A DNA stretch of 64,000 bases, from positions 5,819,501-5,883,500 of the forward strand of contig NZ_CP108006.1 in NCBI RefSeq assembly GCF_036127095.1, in the 5' to 3' direction. Of the stretch, positions 34,191 through 42,579 are shown one piece after another (within the stretch, counting starts at the first letter, position 1; every line of letters starts with the position of its first letter). The position numbers and the translations under genes are program-made. Origin of the DNA: Streptomyces sp. NBC_00335. GTDB taxonomy: Bacteria; Actinomycetota; Actinomycetes; Streptomycetales; Streptomycetaceae. The notes under the pieces were generated by a model. It saw only the letters and a program-made list of their open reading frames with translations, was not told the origin of the DNA and made no database searches.

Positions 34191-36116
34191 CTAGTCGACC
34201 TCGGCCACCGCCTGCGCGAACTGCGCCGCGTACAGCCGCGCGTAGGCGCCGCCCGAGAGCAGCAGCTCCTCGTGCGTGCCCTGTTCCACGATCGAGCCGC
34301 TCTCCATGACCAGGATCAGGTCCGCGTCGCGGATCGTGGACAGCCGGTGCGCGATCACGAAGGACGTACGGCCGTGCGCGAGGCGCGCCATCGCCTTCTG
34401 GATCAGCACCTCGGTACGGGTGTCCACCGAGCTCGTCGCCTCGTCGAGCACCAGGATCACCGGGTCGGACAGGAACGCCCGCGCGATGGTGATCAGCTGC
34501 TTCTCGCCCGCGCTGACGCCGGCGCCCTCGTCGTCCAGCACCGTGTCGTAGCCCTCGGGCAGGGTGCGGACGAACCGGTCGGCGTGGGCCGCCCGCGCGG
34601 CCTCCTCGACCTCGGCGCGCGTGACCTCGCGCGTGGCTCCGTACGCGATGTTCTCCGCGATGGTGCCGCCGAACAGCCAGGTGTCCTGGAGCACCATGCC
34701 GATGCCGCTGCGCAGTTCCTCGCGGGTCATCTTCGCGATGTCCACCCCGTCGAGGGCGATCTCCCCGCCCGTGACCTCGTAGAACCGCATCAGCAGGTTG
34801 ACCAGCGTGGTCTTGCCGGCGCCGGTCGGGCCGACGATCGCGACCGTCTGTCCGGGGTCGACGCTCAGCGAGAGGTTCTCGATCAGCGGCTTGTCGGGCT
34901 CGTAGCGGAAGGCGACCTTGTCGAAGGTGACGTGCCCGCGCAGGTTCTCCGGACGCTCCGGAACCTCCGCGTCCGCCTCCTGCTCCGGGGCGTCCAGCAG
35001 CTCGTAGACCCGCTCCGCGGAGGCGACGCCGGACTGCACCAGGTTCGCCATGGAGGCGACCTGCGTCAGCGGCATCGAGAACTGGCGCGTGTACTGGATG
35101 AAGGCCTGGACGTCACCGATCGACAGGGTGCCCGAGGCCACCTTCAGACCGCCGACGACCGCGACGAGCACGTAGTTGATGTTCGAGATGAACAGCATCA
35201 CCGGCTGCATGATCCCGCTGACCAGCTGCGCCTTGAAGGAGGCCCGGTACAGCGCCTCGTTCTGCTCGGCGAACAGGGCCGCGGACTCCTTCTGCCGGCC
35301 GAAGACCTTGACCAGGGTGTGGCCCGAGTACATCTCCTCGACGTGCGCGTTCAGGGCGCCCGTGGACTTCCACTGCGCCACGAACTGCGGCTGTGACTTC
35401 TTGCCGATCTTCGCGGCCACGTACGCGGACACCGGGATGGTCACCAGCGCGACCAGCGCCAGCACCGGCGAGATCCAGAACATCATCGCGAGCACGCCGA
35501 CGATCGTCAGGAGCGAGTTGAGCAGCTGACCCATCGTCTGCTGGATCGTCTGCCCGATGTTGTCGATGTCGTTCGTGGCCCGGCTGAGCACCTCGCCGCG
35601 CTTCTGCTGGTCGAAGTACGACAGCGGCAGCCGCGAGAGCTTCGCCTGGAGCTGCTCGCGCATCCGGTAGACGGTGCCGTTCATGATGTGGTTCGACAGC
35701 CGGGTGGCGACCAGCATCAGCAGACCGGCGACCGTGAAGACGGCCAGCGCCCACAGCGCCACCGACCCGACCGCGCCGAAGTCGATGCCCTTGCCCGGGG
35801 TGAAGTCGGTGCCGGACAGCATGTCCGCCATCCCGCCGTCGCCCCTGGCGCGCAGAGCGTCCAGCGCCTGCTGCTTGCTGAGGCCCTTGTCGAAGCTCCG
35901 GCCGACGATCCCCGCGAACACGAGGTCGGTGGCCTCGCCGAGGATCTTCGGCCCGGTCACCGACGCGGCGACGCTGCCGACGACCGCGAGGATCATGCCC
36001 CACAGCTTGGCCCGGTCGCGCGCCAGCGCGGCCAGCAGCCGCTTGCCCGAGCCCTTGAAGTCCATGGACCGCGTCGTCGGCGGTCCCATCATCATCCGTC
36101 CTCCGGGCCCGCTCAC
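34191..36116 (-). CDS. ABC exporter half-transporter, catalytic-site subunit
   Basis: A 641-residue type IV ABC exporter half: six membrane helices in the first 370 residues, then an ATPase with Walker A VGPTGAGKTTLVNLL, a divergent signature GVSAGEKQLITIARA, and Walker B VILVLDEATSSVDTR with the catalytic Glu. Its GTG start overlaps the stop of the upstream ABC gene (GTGA). The pair would form a heterodimer pumping lipids, peptides or drugs. The signature motif is SAGEK rather than SGGQ, as in one half of asymmetric exporters. An N-terminal Gly/Met-rich leader precedes the first helix. Confidence 0.94.
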   Translation of the reverse strand: MSGPGGRMMMGPPTTRSMDFKGSGKRLLAALARDRAKLWGMILAVVGSVAASVTGPKILGEATDLVFAGIVGRSFDKGLSKQQALDALRARGDGGMADMLSGTDFTPGKGIDFGAVGSVALWALAVFTVAGLLMLVATRLSNHIMNGTVYRMREQLQAKLSRLPLSYFDQQKRGEVLSRATNDIDNIGQTIQQTMGQLLNSLLTIVGVLAMMFWISPVLALVALVTIPVSAYVAAKIGKKSQPQFVAQWKSTGALNAHVEEMYSGHTLVKVFGRQKESAALFAEQNEALYRASFKAQLVSGIMQPVMLFISNINYVLVAVVGGLKVASGTLSIGDVQAFIQYTRQFSMPLTQVASMANLVQSGVASAERVYELLDAPEQEADAEVPERPENLRGHVTFDKVAFRYEPDKPLIENLSLSVDPGQTVAIVGPTGAGKTTLVNLLMRFYEVTGGEIALDGVDIAKMTREELRSGIGMVLQDTWLFGGTIAENIAYGATREVTRAEVEEAARAAHADRFVRTLPEGYDTVLDDEGAGVSAGEKQLITIARAFLSDPVILVLDEATSSVDTRTEVLIQKAMARLAHGRTSFVIAHRLSTIRDADLILVMESGSIVEQGTHEELLLSGGAYARLYAAQFAQAVAEVD

Positions 36117-37846
36117 GCCGCCTCCGCTTCCGTCAGCTGGGAGAGCACGATCTCCCGGTAGGTCTCATTGCCGGCCATCAGCTCGTGGTGGCGCCCCTCG
36201 CCCACCACCTGCCCCTCGTCGAGGACGATGATCCGGTCCGCGTCGCGGATCGTGGAGACCCGCTGGGCGACGATGACCACGGTCGCCTCCTCGGTCTCGC
36301 GGGCGAGCGCGGAGCGCAGCGCCGCGTCCGTGGCGTAGTCCAGGGCCGAGAACGAGTCGTCGAACAGGTAGATCTCCGGGCGCTGTACGAGCGTGCGCGC
36401 GATCGCGAGCCGCTGGCGCTGGCCGCCGGAGACGTTGGTGCCGCCCTGGGTGATCGGGGCGTCGAGCCCGCCCTCCAGCTCGGACACGAAGCCCTTGGCC
36501 TGCGCGACCTCCAGCGCGTGCCAGAGCTCCTCGTCGGTGGCCTCGGGGCGCCCGTAGCGCAGGTTGCTGGCGACGGTGCCGGAGAAGAGGTACGGCTTCT
36601 GCGGCACCATGCCGACGGTCTTGGCGAGCAGGTCGGGGTCGAGGCGCCGTACGTCCTCCCCGTCCACGAGCACGTCGCCGCCGGTCGCGTCGAACAGCCG
36701 GGGGATCAGCCCCAGCAGCGTGGACTTGCCGCTGCCGGTGGAGCCGATCACCGCGGTGGTCTCGCCGGGGCGGGCCACGAGGTCGACCCCGCGCAGGACG
36801 GGGGCCTCGGCGCCCGGGTAGCGGAAGTCGGCGCCGCGCAGTTCCAGGCGGCCGTGGTGGAGCAGCTTACGGACCGGGTCGGTGGGCGGGACCACGCTGG
36901 ATTCGGTGTCCAGGACCTCCTGGACGCGCTCGGCGCAGACCTCGGCGCGCGGCACCATCATGAACATGAAGGTGGCCATCATCACGGACATGACGATCTG
37001 CATCAGGTAGGCGAGGAACGCCGTCAGCTGGCCGATCTCCATCCCGCCGGCGTCGATGCGCATCGCGCCGAACCAGACGACGGCGACGCTGGAGATGTTC
37101 ACGACCACGATCACGGTCGGGAACATCAGGGCGAGCAGCTTGCCGGCCGCCAGCGAGACGCCGGTGAGGTCGGCGTTGGCCTCGCGGAAGCGCTCCTTCT
37201 CGTAGTCGTCGCGGATGAAGGCGCGGATCACCCGGTTGCCGGTGATCTGCTCGCGCAGGACCCGGTTGACCGTGTCCAGGCGGGTCTGCATCTTCCGGAA
37301 CAGCGGGCGGGTCTTCAGCACGATGGCGCCGACCGACAGGCCGAGGATCGGGACCACCGCGAGCAGCACGCCCGAGAGCTTCACGTCCAGCGAGAGCGCC
37401 ATGAAGATGCCGCCGACGCACATGATCGGCGCGGAGACCATGAGCGTGAAGGTCATCAGCACGAGCATCTGGATCTGCTGCACGTCGTTCGTCGTACGGG
37501 TGATCAGCGACGGGGCGCCGAAGTGGCCGAGCTCGCGCGCGGAGAAGCTCTGCACGCGGTCGAAGACGCCGGCCCGGACGTCCCGGCCGAAGGCCGCGGC
37601 GGTGCGGGCGCCGTAGTAGACGGCGCCGACGTTGCAGACGAGCTGGACCAGCGAGACGCCGAGCATCAGTGCGCCGAAGCGCAGGATGTAGCCGGTGTCG
37701 CCGTTCACGACACCGTTGTCAATGATGTCGGCGTTCAGCGTGGGCAGGTAGAGGCTCGCGCTGGTCTGCAGCAGTTGCAGCAGGACCAGCACGGCGATCG
37801 GTTTCCGGTACGGACCCAGGTGGGTCCGCAGAAGTCGTATGAGCAC
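36113..37846 (-). CDS. ABC exporter half-transporter, non-canonical Walker B subunit
   Basis: A 577-residue half-exporter with six membrane helices and a C-terminal ATPase: Walker A IGSTGSGKSTLLGLI, canonical signature NVSGGQRQRLAIARTL, and Walker B IYLFDDSFSALD, where the usual catalytic Glu is Asp. In a heterodimer with the downstream subunit, the site built from this Walker motif and the partner's divergent signature would be degenerate, and the other site intact. First gene of a two-gene operon. Substrate unknown. The start ATG at 37846 leads straight into helix 1. Confidence 0.94.
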   Translation of the reverse strand: MLIRLLRTHLGPYRKPIAVLVLLQLLQTSASLYLPTLNADIIDNGVVNGDTGYILRFGALMLGVSLVQLVCNVGAVYYGARTAAAFGRDVRAGVFDRVQSFSARELGHFGAPSLITRTTNDVQQIQMLVLMTFTLMVSAPIMCVGGIFMALSLDVKLSGVLLAVVPILGLSVGAIVLKTRPLFRKMQTRLDTVNRVLREQITGNRVIRAFIRDDYEKERFREANADLTGVSLAAGKLLALMFPTVIVVVNISSVAVVWFGAMRIDAGGMEIGQLTAFLAYLMQIVMSVMMATFMFMMVPRAEVCAERVQEVLDTESSVVPPTDPVRKLLHHGRLELRGADFRYPGAEAPVLRGVDLVARPGETTAVIGSTGSGKSTLLGLIPRLFDATGGDVLVDGEDVRRLDPDLLAKTVGMVPQKPYLFSGTVASNLRYGRPEATDEELWHALEVAQAKGFVSELEGGLDAPITQGGTNVSGGQRQRLAIARTLVQRPEIYLFDDSFSALDYATDAALRSALARETEEATVVIVAQRVSTIRDADRIIVLDEGQVVGEGRHHELMAGNETYREIVLSQLTEAEAA

Positions 37847-37950
37847 GCGCAGGCTCCGGTCGGCAAGATCGAGGGGGATTCACTCCATCTTCTGCCAACC
37901 GGAGGCCGGAACCCACCGCTTTTCGTAAAGGCCGGTCAAAAGGAGTAGGC

Positions 37951-37966
37951 GGGGCCGCGCGGCCCC
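37951..37966. promoter_or_regulatory. Perfect 16-bp G+C palindrome
   Basis: GGGGCCGCGCGGCCCC lies in the gap between the divergent ABC operon and the cupin-like gene, about 105 bp from each start. It could be a protein site or a stem; in such G+C-rich DNA its significance is modest. Confidence 0.3.
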
Positions 37967-38050
37967 AAGCCCAGCCGCCGACCGCGTCCCGGTGGCCGCG
38001 CGGACGCCGGGCGCGGAGAGGAGGATGGGGTCCGGAGGGGGAATCTCGGG

Positions 38051-38063
38051 ACGGACCGTCCGT
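38051..38063 (+). promoter_or_regulatory. 13-bp inverted repeat just before a ribosome site
   Basis: ACGGACCGTCCGT has perfect 6-base arms around one C. It lies immediately before the GGAGG of the cupin-like gene, so it could be an operator overlapping the transcript start or a small leader structure. Confidence 0.35.
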
Positions 38064-38072
38064 GGAGGAACC

Positions 38073-38438
38073 ATGACGGCAGTCACACGGGAGCAGATCC
38101 CCGTCCTCTTCGAGGGCAACGGCGCCGAACTGCGCGTGCAGGAGCTCGGCGGCGGCTTCTCGGTCGCCTTCGGGCGCTTCGCCAAGGGCGTCGACATGAC
38201 CCCGGCGTTCAAGGGCCTGCCGGACGACCTGTGCCCGTGCCCGCACTACGCCTACGTGATCAAGGGCCGGATCATGATGCACACGAAGGACGGGGACGAG
38301 GTCTACTCGGCCGGGGAGGCCTGCTACTGGGCGCCCGGCCACGCCCCGGTGGCCCTGGAGGACACCGAGTACCTCGACTTCTCGCCGACGGAGGAGTTCC
38401 GGGCGGTGGTCGAGCACGTGAAGGCGCAGCTGGCCTAG
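38073..38438 (+). CDS. Cupin-like small protein
   Basis: A 121-residue protein with a cupin-like layout: the first motif region LCPCPHYAYVIKGRIMMHTK (His in a strand before a Gly turn) and a second region VYSAGEACYWAPGHAPVALE (Pro-Gly-His). It probably binds a ligand or metal in a beta barrel; the substrate and role are unknown. GTGGAGGAACC is a strong ribosome site for the ATG at 38073. Its stop lies four bases from the convergent FGGY-kinase stop. Confidence 0.78.
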   Translation: MTAVTREQIPVLFEGNGAELRVQELGGGFSVAFGRFAKGVDMTPAFKGLPDDLCPCPHYAYVIKGRIMMHTKDGDEVYSAGEACYWAPGHAPVALEDTEYLDFSPTEEFRAVVEHVKAQLA

Positions 38439-38442
38439 GGAC

Positions 38443-39882
38443 CTAGAAGGCCCCGGGGTGGATCTGGTCCCGGGTCGCGACGTACTGCTGGCGCGCGCCC
38501 TGCCAGGCCGGGTACTCCTCGTCCGGCTCGAACAGCTGCGCCGCGGGCGCCGGCCACACCGGCGGGGTCTTCGAGGCCGCGCCGCCCTGCGCCAGGCCGA
38601 GCGCCCACGCGGCCTGCCGGGCCGCGCCCAGGGCCGCGTAGTCCGCCGGCGCCGGCACGAGGACCTGCGTGCCGAACAGTCCGGGTGCGAAGGCCTGTAC
38701 GGCCGGCAGCTCGGCGGCGGCGCCGAGCAGGAACACCCGGCGGATCTCCACGCCGCGGCTGCGCAGCACGTCGAGCGCGTCCACCAGCCCGCACAGCATG
38801 CCCTCGAAGGCGGCCCGCGCGAGGTGCTCGGGCTTCATGGAGTCCCGGCGCAGCCCCGACAGGGTCCCGGCGGTGTGCGGCAGGTTCGGAGTCCGCTCAC
38901 CCTCCAGGTACGGCAGGAGTACGAGTCCGTGCGCGCCCGGGGTCGACTTCAGCGCGAGCTCGCTCAGCCCCTCCAGGTCGGTGCCCAGCAGTTCGGCGGT
39001 GCCGCGCAGGGCCCGTACGGCGTTCAGCGTGTTCACCACCGGCAGGTGCAGCCCGGTGGCGTCGGCGAGGGAGGTGATCAGGCCGCCCGGCTCCGACAGC
39101 GCCTCGTGGTGTACGGCCATCACCGATCCGGACGCGCCCAGCGAGACCACGGCGTCGCCGGGTCCCATGCCCAGCCCGAGCGCGGCCGCCATGGTCTCCC
39201 CGGTGCCGGCGGAGATCAGCAGCCCCTCGGGCGTGGTCCCGGCGGCTTCGGCCGGGCCGAGCACCTCGGGCAGCAGCGCCCGGTGCCCCAGCGCGAGCTC
39301 GACCAGGTCGGGGCGGTAGGCGCCGGTGGCCGCCGACCAGTAGCCGGTGCCGGAGGCGCCGCCGCGGTCGGTGGTGCGCCGGGCCGGGCGGCCCAGCAGC
39401 TGCCACACCAGCCAGTCGTGCGGGGACATCAGTACGGCCACCCGCCGGGCCGCCTCGGGCTCGGTACGGGCCAGCCAGGCGAGCTTCGCCACGGGCTGCG
39501 CCGAATGGGGGACGGAGCCGACGGCCTCGGCCCAGGCCTGCCGGCCGCCGAAGGCCTCGATCAGCTCGGCGGCTGCGACCTGGCCGCGCTTGTCGTTGCC
39601 GATGAGGGCGGGACGGACGAGGCCGCCCTGCGCGTCCAGCGGCAGCAGCCCGTGCTGCTGCGCGGAGACCCCTATGGCCTGCACCCCTTCGAGGAGCCCG
39701 CCGCCGGCGGCCTCGCCGAGCGAGAGCAGCCAGGCCTGTGGATCGGTCTCGTGCGGCACCGCCTCGCCGGTGGGCTGCGGATGAGGGGCGTACCCCTGGC
39801 GCAGCACGGCGCCCGTCTCGGTGTCACAGACGACGATGCGTGTGAACGCGGAAGAGCTGTCCAGCCCGGCGACTATCCCCAT
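38443..39882 (-). CDS. FGGY-family carbohydrate kinase (xylulokinase-like)
   Basis: A 479-residue sugar kinase of the hexokinase/actin fold. The N-terminal phosphate loop is VAGLDSSSAFTRIVVCD; IGVSAQQHGLLPLD and PALIGNDKR carry the usual substrate residues (the Asp that accepts the sugar hydroxyl proton in xylulokinases). The second domain has SAGTGETMAAALGLG, VVSLGASGSV and a C-terminal RVFLLGAAAELPAVQAFA. Length matches xylulokinase. No pentose isomerase or transporter is nearby, so the sugar is uncertain. The ATG at 39882 precedes the phosphate loop by four codons. Confidence 0.87.
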   Translation of the reverse strand: MGIVAGLDSSSAFTRIVVCDTETGAVLRQGYAPHPQPTGEAVPHETDPQAWLLSLGEAAGGGLLEGVQAIGVSAQQHGLLPLDAQGGLVRPALIGNDKRGQVAAAELIEAFGGRQAWAEAVGSVPHSAQPVAKLAWLARTEPEAARRVAVLMSPHDWLVWQLLGRPARRTTDRGGASGTGYWSAATGAYRPDLVELALGHRALLPEVLGPAEAAGTTPEGLLISAGTGETMAAALGLGMGPGDAVVSLGASGSVMAVHHEALSEPGGLITSLADATGLHLPVVNTLNAVRALRGTAELLGTDLEGLSELALKSTPGAHGLVLLPYLEGERTPNLPHTAGTLSGLRRDSMKPEHLARAAFEGMLCGLVDALDVLRSRGVEIRRVFLLGAAAELPAVQAFAPGLFGTQVLVPAPADYAALGAARQAAWALGLAQGGAASKTPPVWPAPAAQLFEPDEEYPAWQGARQQYVATRDQIHPGAF

Positions 39883-40033
39883 GCGGTGAATTCTGCCGCA
39901 CGCCGGGGCGGTCTCGACCGCCCCGGCGGGTGCGGGAAGGGTCCCGTCCCATATGTGGAGCCCCGCGCACCGCACCGGGAGGGAGCCGGTGCGCGGCCCC
40001 TCACGTGAGGACCCGCGCTCCGGACCGGTCCGG

Positions 40034-40342
40034 TCAGGTGTTGCTGGTGCCCCAGTCGTCCTCGCCCGCGCCACCGCCGCCGACCCGTGCCCGCAAGCCC
40101 CGTACGCGTCCGGAGAGGGCGTCGGGCATCGCGTCGCCGACCTTGTCGCTCACCGCGGCGTAGGCCTTGCCGGCGAACTCCCGACCGGTCTGACCAGCGC
40201 TCTCGGCGGCGTTGCGGACCGCGGGGTTCTGCGCGAACTCGCGCGCGGACTTCTTCAACTGTTCATACCGCTCGCGTCCGGCCCGGGTCCCGAGCACGTA
40301 CCCGAGGGCCAGCCCGACCGCGAACGTGACCTTGTACCGCAT
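40034..40342 (-). CDS. YtxH-like small membrane-associated protein
   Basis: A 102-residue protein: MRYKVTFAVGLALGYVLGTRAGRERYEQL at the N-terminus, one helix ending in the GTRAGRERYE motif typical of actinobacterial YtxH-like proteins, then an amphipathic Ala/Lys-rich helix and a Gly-rich acidic tail. Role unknown; related proteins are linked to general stress. The ATG at 40342 was chosen over GTG 40351 because the MRYK start is typical. Confidence 0.82.
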   Translation of the reverse strand: MRYKVTFAVGLALGYVLGTRAGRERYEQLKKSAREFAQNPAVRNAAESAGQTGREFAGKAYAAVSDKVGDAMPDALSGRVRGLRARVGGGGAGEDDWGTSNT

Positions 40343-40488
40343 GCCTGCCACCCTTCGTCGTGTGGTGCCCGGCCCGCTGGCGATACCGATTGGCGGAGCA
40401 CCCCCCTGCTTGCGCTAATCTATGACTCGCAACGGGCGCTCGCCCCCTGGCCAAGGCCAGAGGTGGGCTGTTCGGTGCAACGCAGCAA

Positions 40489-40561
40489 TCCCCTGTAGCT
40501 CAATTGGCAGAGCAGCCGACTGTTAATCGGCAGGTTACTGGTTCGAGTCCAGTCGGGGGAG
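40489..40561 (+). tRNA. tRNA-Asn (anticodon GTT), copy 1
   Basis: The 73-base cloverleaf has an acceptor stem TCCCCTG/CGGGGGA, D arm around AGCTCAATTGGCAGAGCA, anticodon stem GCCGA/TCGGC with loop CTGTTAA (GTT), T arm with GGTTCGAGTCC, and discriminator G. CCA is not encoded. Confidence 0.96.
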
Positions 40562-40566
40562 CGCGG

Positions 40567-40639
40567 TCCCCTGTAGCTCAATTGGCAGAGCAGCCGACTG
40601 TTAATCGGCAGGTTACTGGTTCGAGTCCAGTCGGGGGAG
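40567..40639 (+). tRNA. tRNA-Asn (anticodon GTT), copy 2
   Basis: Identical over all 73 bases to the first copy and separated from it by five bases (40562-40566), so both are surely in one transcript. A T-rich terminator follows 12 bases downstream. Confidence 0.96.
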
Positions 40640-40651
40640 CAAGAAGGAACG

Positions 40652-40683
40652 AGGACCCCAGGTGGGTCCTTTTTCTTTTTTCT
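40652..40683 (+). terminator. Intrinsic terminator of the tRNA-Asn unit
   Basis: AGGACCC, loop CAGGT, GGGTCCT, followed by TTTTCTTTTTTCT. A 7-bp stem with a long T tract is a textbook intrinsic terminator, uncommon in this G+C-rich genome. Confidence 0.93.
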
Positions 40684-40827
40684 GCCCTCCGCGCGCAACC
40701 GGGCACGGCCCGATGCGGTCTCTCTGGGCAGGCGAAGCCGATCATGCGAGGCATCCGAGGCAGGAGATCGTATGAGCGGCTATGCTGCGGCAGACGGCGC
40801 GCACACATGTACGCGCCACGCCGTGAA

Positions 40828-40901
40828 GGGGCGGTAGCTCAGCCGGTTAGAGCAGCGGACTCATAATCCGTCGGCCGTGGGTTCGAGTCCCACCCGCCCC
40901 A
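40828..40901 (+). tRNA. tRNA with CAT anticodon (Met, or Ile2)
   Basis: A 74-base cloverleaf with acceptor GGGGCGG/CCGCCCC, D arm TAGCTCAGCCGGTTAGAGCA, anticodon loop CTCATAA (CAT), T arm GGGTTCGAGTCCC and discriminator A. The CTCATAA loop occurs in elongator Met and in Ile2 (lysidine-modified) tRNAs, which I cannot separate by eye. It is not the initiator, which would have an unpaired first base. Confidence 0.92.
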
Positions 40902-40906
40902 CTGCG

Positions 40907-40940
40907 AGCCGCAGGTGAAGAAACGATCTCATCTGCGGCT
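40907..40940. terminator. Hairpin after the CAT-anticodon tRNA
   Basis: AGCCGCAGGTGA pairs with TCATCTGCGGCT (one G-T) around a 10-base loop, starting six bases after the tRNA and followed by TTTGG. The same hairpin in another version occurs at 46658-46691. Confidence 0.75.
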
Positions 40941-40968
40941 TTGGCGTGTCCGGGGGCGGTCTTGTCAG

Positions 40969-41135
40969 CGGACGGGCCCTCAGGCGGGACTTCGGACGGG
41001 CCCTCAGACGGGGACTTCGGACGGGCCCTCAGACGGACTTTCGGGCGGGACTTCAGGCGGGACTTCGGACGGGCCCTCAGACGGACTTTCGGGCGGGACT
41101 TCAGGCGGGCTTTCGGGCGGGCCTTCGGGCCGCGT
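40969..41135. repeat. Degenerate 24-bp tandem repeat array
   Basis: CGGACGGGCCCTCAG recurs at 40969, 40993, 41018 and 41066, with spacings of 24, 25 and 48, and GGGCGGGACTTCAGGCGGG-type units between and after. The array runs from after the tRNA hairpin into the last codons of the sigma factor gene (minus strand), where it contributes the basic end RRPARKPA. Confidence 0.85.
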
Positions 41136-41928
41136 CGGACATGGCCTGGGCGCGTAGGGATTCGCAGATGCGGCGGATCAGCCGGGACACGTGCATCTGG
41201 GACAGGCCGAGCTCTTCGCCGATGCGGCTCTGGTCCATTTCGCGGAAGAACCTCAGGTAGAGGATCCGCCGGTCGCGCTCGGGCAGGGCGCGCAGCAGGG
41301 GGCGGAGCGTCTCGCGGTCGACGATGCGGTCGAAGGCGGGCTCCGGGGAGCCGAGGGTTTCCGCCAGCGTGTAGGCGCCCTCCTGGCGGCCGTGCGCGGC
41401 CTCGATGGACAGGGGGGACCAGCTGTTCAGGGCGCCCTGGCCCCTGCGCACCTCCTGCTCGGTCAGGCCGGTCGCCGCGGCGATCTCGGCCGGCGTGGGG
41501 CCGCCCGAGTCGCGCGAGGGGGACAGGTCCCGGTCGGCCGTACGGACCTGCGTGCGCAGTTCCTGGACGCGGCGCGGTACGTGCACCGCCCACAGGTTGT
41601 CGCGGAAGTGCCGCTTCAGCTCGCCGACGATCGTCGGGATGGCGTAGGCCTCGAAGGCGGTGCCCAGGCCCGGGTCGAAGCGGGAGACCGCTTTGACCAG
41701 ACCCACTTGGGCGACCTGGCGGAGGTCCTCCATGGGCTCCCTGCCGTTGTTGAAGCGGCGGGCCAGCCGAATGGCCATCGGGATCCAGGCGCACACCACC
41801 TCCTGGCGCAGCGCGGCCCGTTGCGGGCCCTGCGGAAGGGACGCGATGCGGAGGAATGCGGCCGCGGTGTCGGGGGAGTCGTCGGCGTAGGGGGTGCGCC
41901 GGGTGCTCTGCGTGCCGGTGTGGGTCAT
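41101..41928 (-). CDS. SigB/SigF/SigG-family stress sigma factor
   Basis: A 275-residue group 3 sigma factor. Region 2: WIPMAIRLARRFNNGREPME, DLRQVAQVGLVKAVSRFDP and FEAYAIPTIVGELKRHFRD; region 3: VPRRVQELRTQVR; region 4: ERDRRILYLRFFREMDQSRI then LSQMHVSRLIRRICESL. The AYAIPTIVGELKRHFRD phrase is the mark of the SigB/F/G group, which in Streptomyces governs osmotic and oxidative stress and is held by anti-sigma factors. No anti-sigma gene is adjacent, but a STAS remnant lies 4.2 kb away. AAGGAG lies 10 bases before ATG 41928; GTG 41934 is an alternative. Confidence 0.93.
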   Translation of the reverse strand: MTHTGTQSTRRTPYADDSPDTAAAFLRIASLPQGPQRAALRQEVVCAWIPMAIRLARRFNNGREPMEDLRQVAQVGLVKAVSRFDPGLGTAFEAYAIPTIVGELKRHFRDNLWAVHVPRRVQELRTQVRTADRDLSPSRDSGGPTPAEIAAATGLTEQEVRRGQGALNSWSPLSIEAAHGRQEGAYTLAETLGSPEPAFDRIVDRETLRPLLRALPERDRRILYLRFFREMDQSRIGEELGLSQMHVSRLIRRICESLRAQAMSDAARRPARKPA

Positions 41929-42123
41929 GGACACGGGTCTCCTTGGCTCGGCGGCCGTCACGCGCCGTGGGAGCCGACCGCGCGGAAAGGGCGCGGCCCC
42001 GGTGGTGGGAACCGGGGCCGCACCCTTCGTTCGCGCGGTGGCGACGAGAGGCCGGCGGGGTGGCCCGTCGGGGAGGACGGGCCGTCCCCGCCGGCGGTCA
42101 GGGGCTGATCGGAGCGGGCCCGC

Positions 42124-42579
42124 TCACATGCGCAGCAGCCGCAGGGTGATCTCCCGGTACTCGCGCAGGGCGAGCCGGAGGTCTTCCGTCTCGGCTTCGA
42201 CGCCGCGGCCCCGGTGGGTCGCGCCGATGACGCGCCGGCGTTCCACGAGGGCGGCCGTGACCCGGGTGGTGGCCTCGGCGAAGGTGATGTCGGCTTCCTG
42301 GACGGCTTCGTGCGGGCTCTGGATGAACGTGCCGAGAGCGTGCTGGAGGTGCAGGGTCAGCCTGTCCCGGTCGCTCTGCGCGAGCAGGGCCATGTGGGCC
42401 ACGGGGGTGACGGGGGCGACGGGGTTCGTGGGTGGCGTAGCGGCCGGGGTGTCCGCGGGGGTCCCGGGCGGCACCTCGCGCGGTGCCTCGCGGGGTGCGG
42501 GGACCCCGCGAGGGTCGCGCCGCGCCGGGGGCGGCCTGCGGGCCGGGTCCTGCCGTGCGCGTTCCTCGTCGTACGTCAT
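42124..42579 (-). CDS. Hypothetical protein coupled to a membrane protein
   Basis: A 151-residue protein. The first 55 residues are charged and then Pro/Ala/Thr-rich; the rest is helical: MALLAQSDRDRLTLHLQHAL, SPHEAVQEADITFAEATTRV, TEDLRLALREYREITLRLLR. The helical half resembles that of the upstream neighbour (SPQEAITEADALLARLTA), suggesting an internal duplication of the operon. Coupled by ATGA. No function known. Confidence 0.78.
   Translation of the reverse strand: MTYDEERARQDPARRPPPARRDPRGVPAPREAPREVPPGTPADTPAATPPTNPVAPVTPVAHMALLAQSDRDRLTLHLQHALGTFIQSPHEAVQEADITFAEATTRVTAALVERRRVIGATHRGRGVEAETEDLRLALREYREITLRLLRM

Noticed and set aside
40969..41135. CRISPR array
   Set aside because: Repeat spacing is 24-48 bases with repeats and spacers of equal character, no conserved 25-35 base repeat, and no cas genes.
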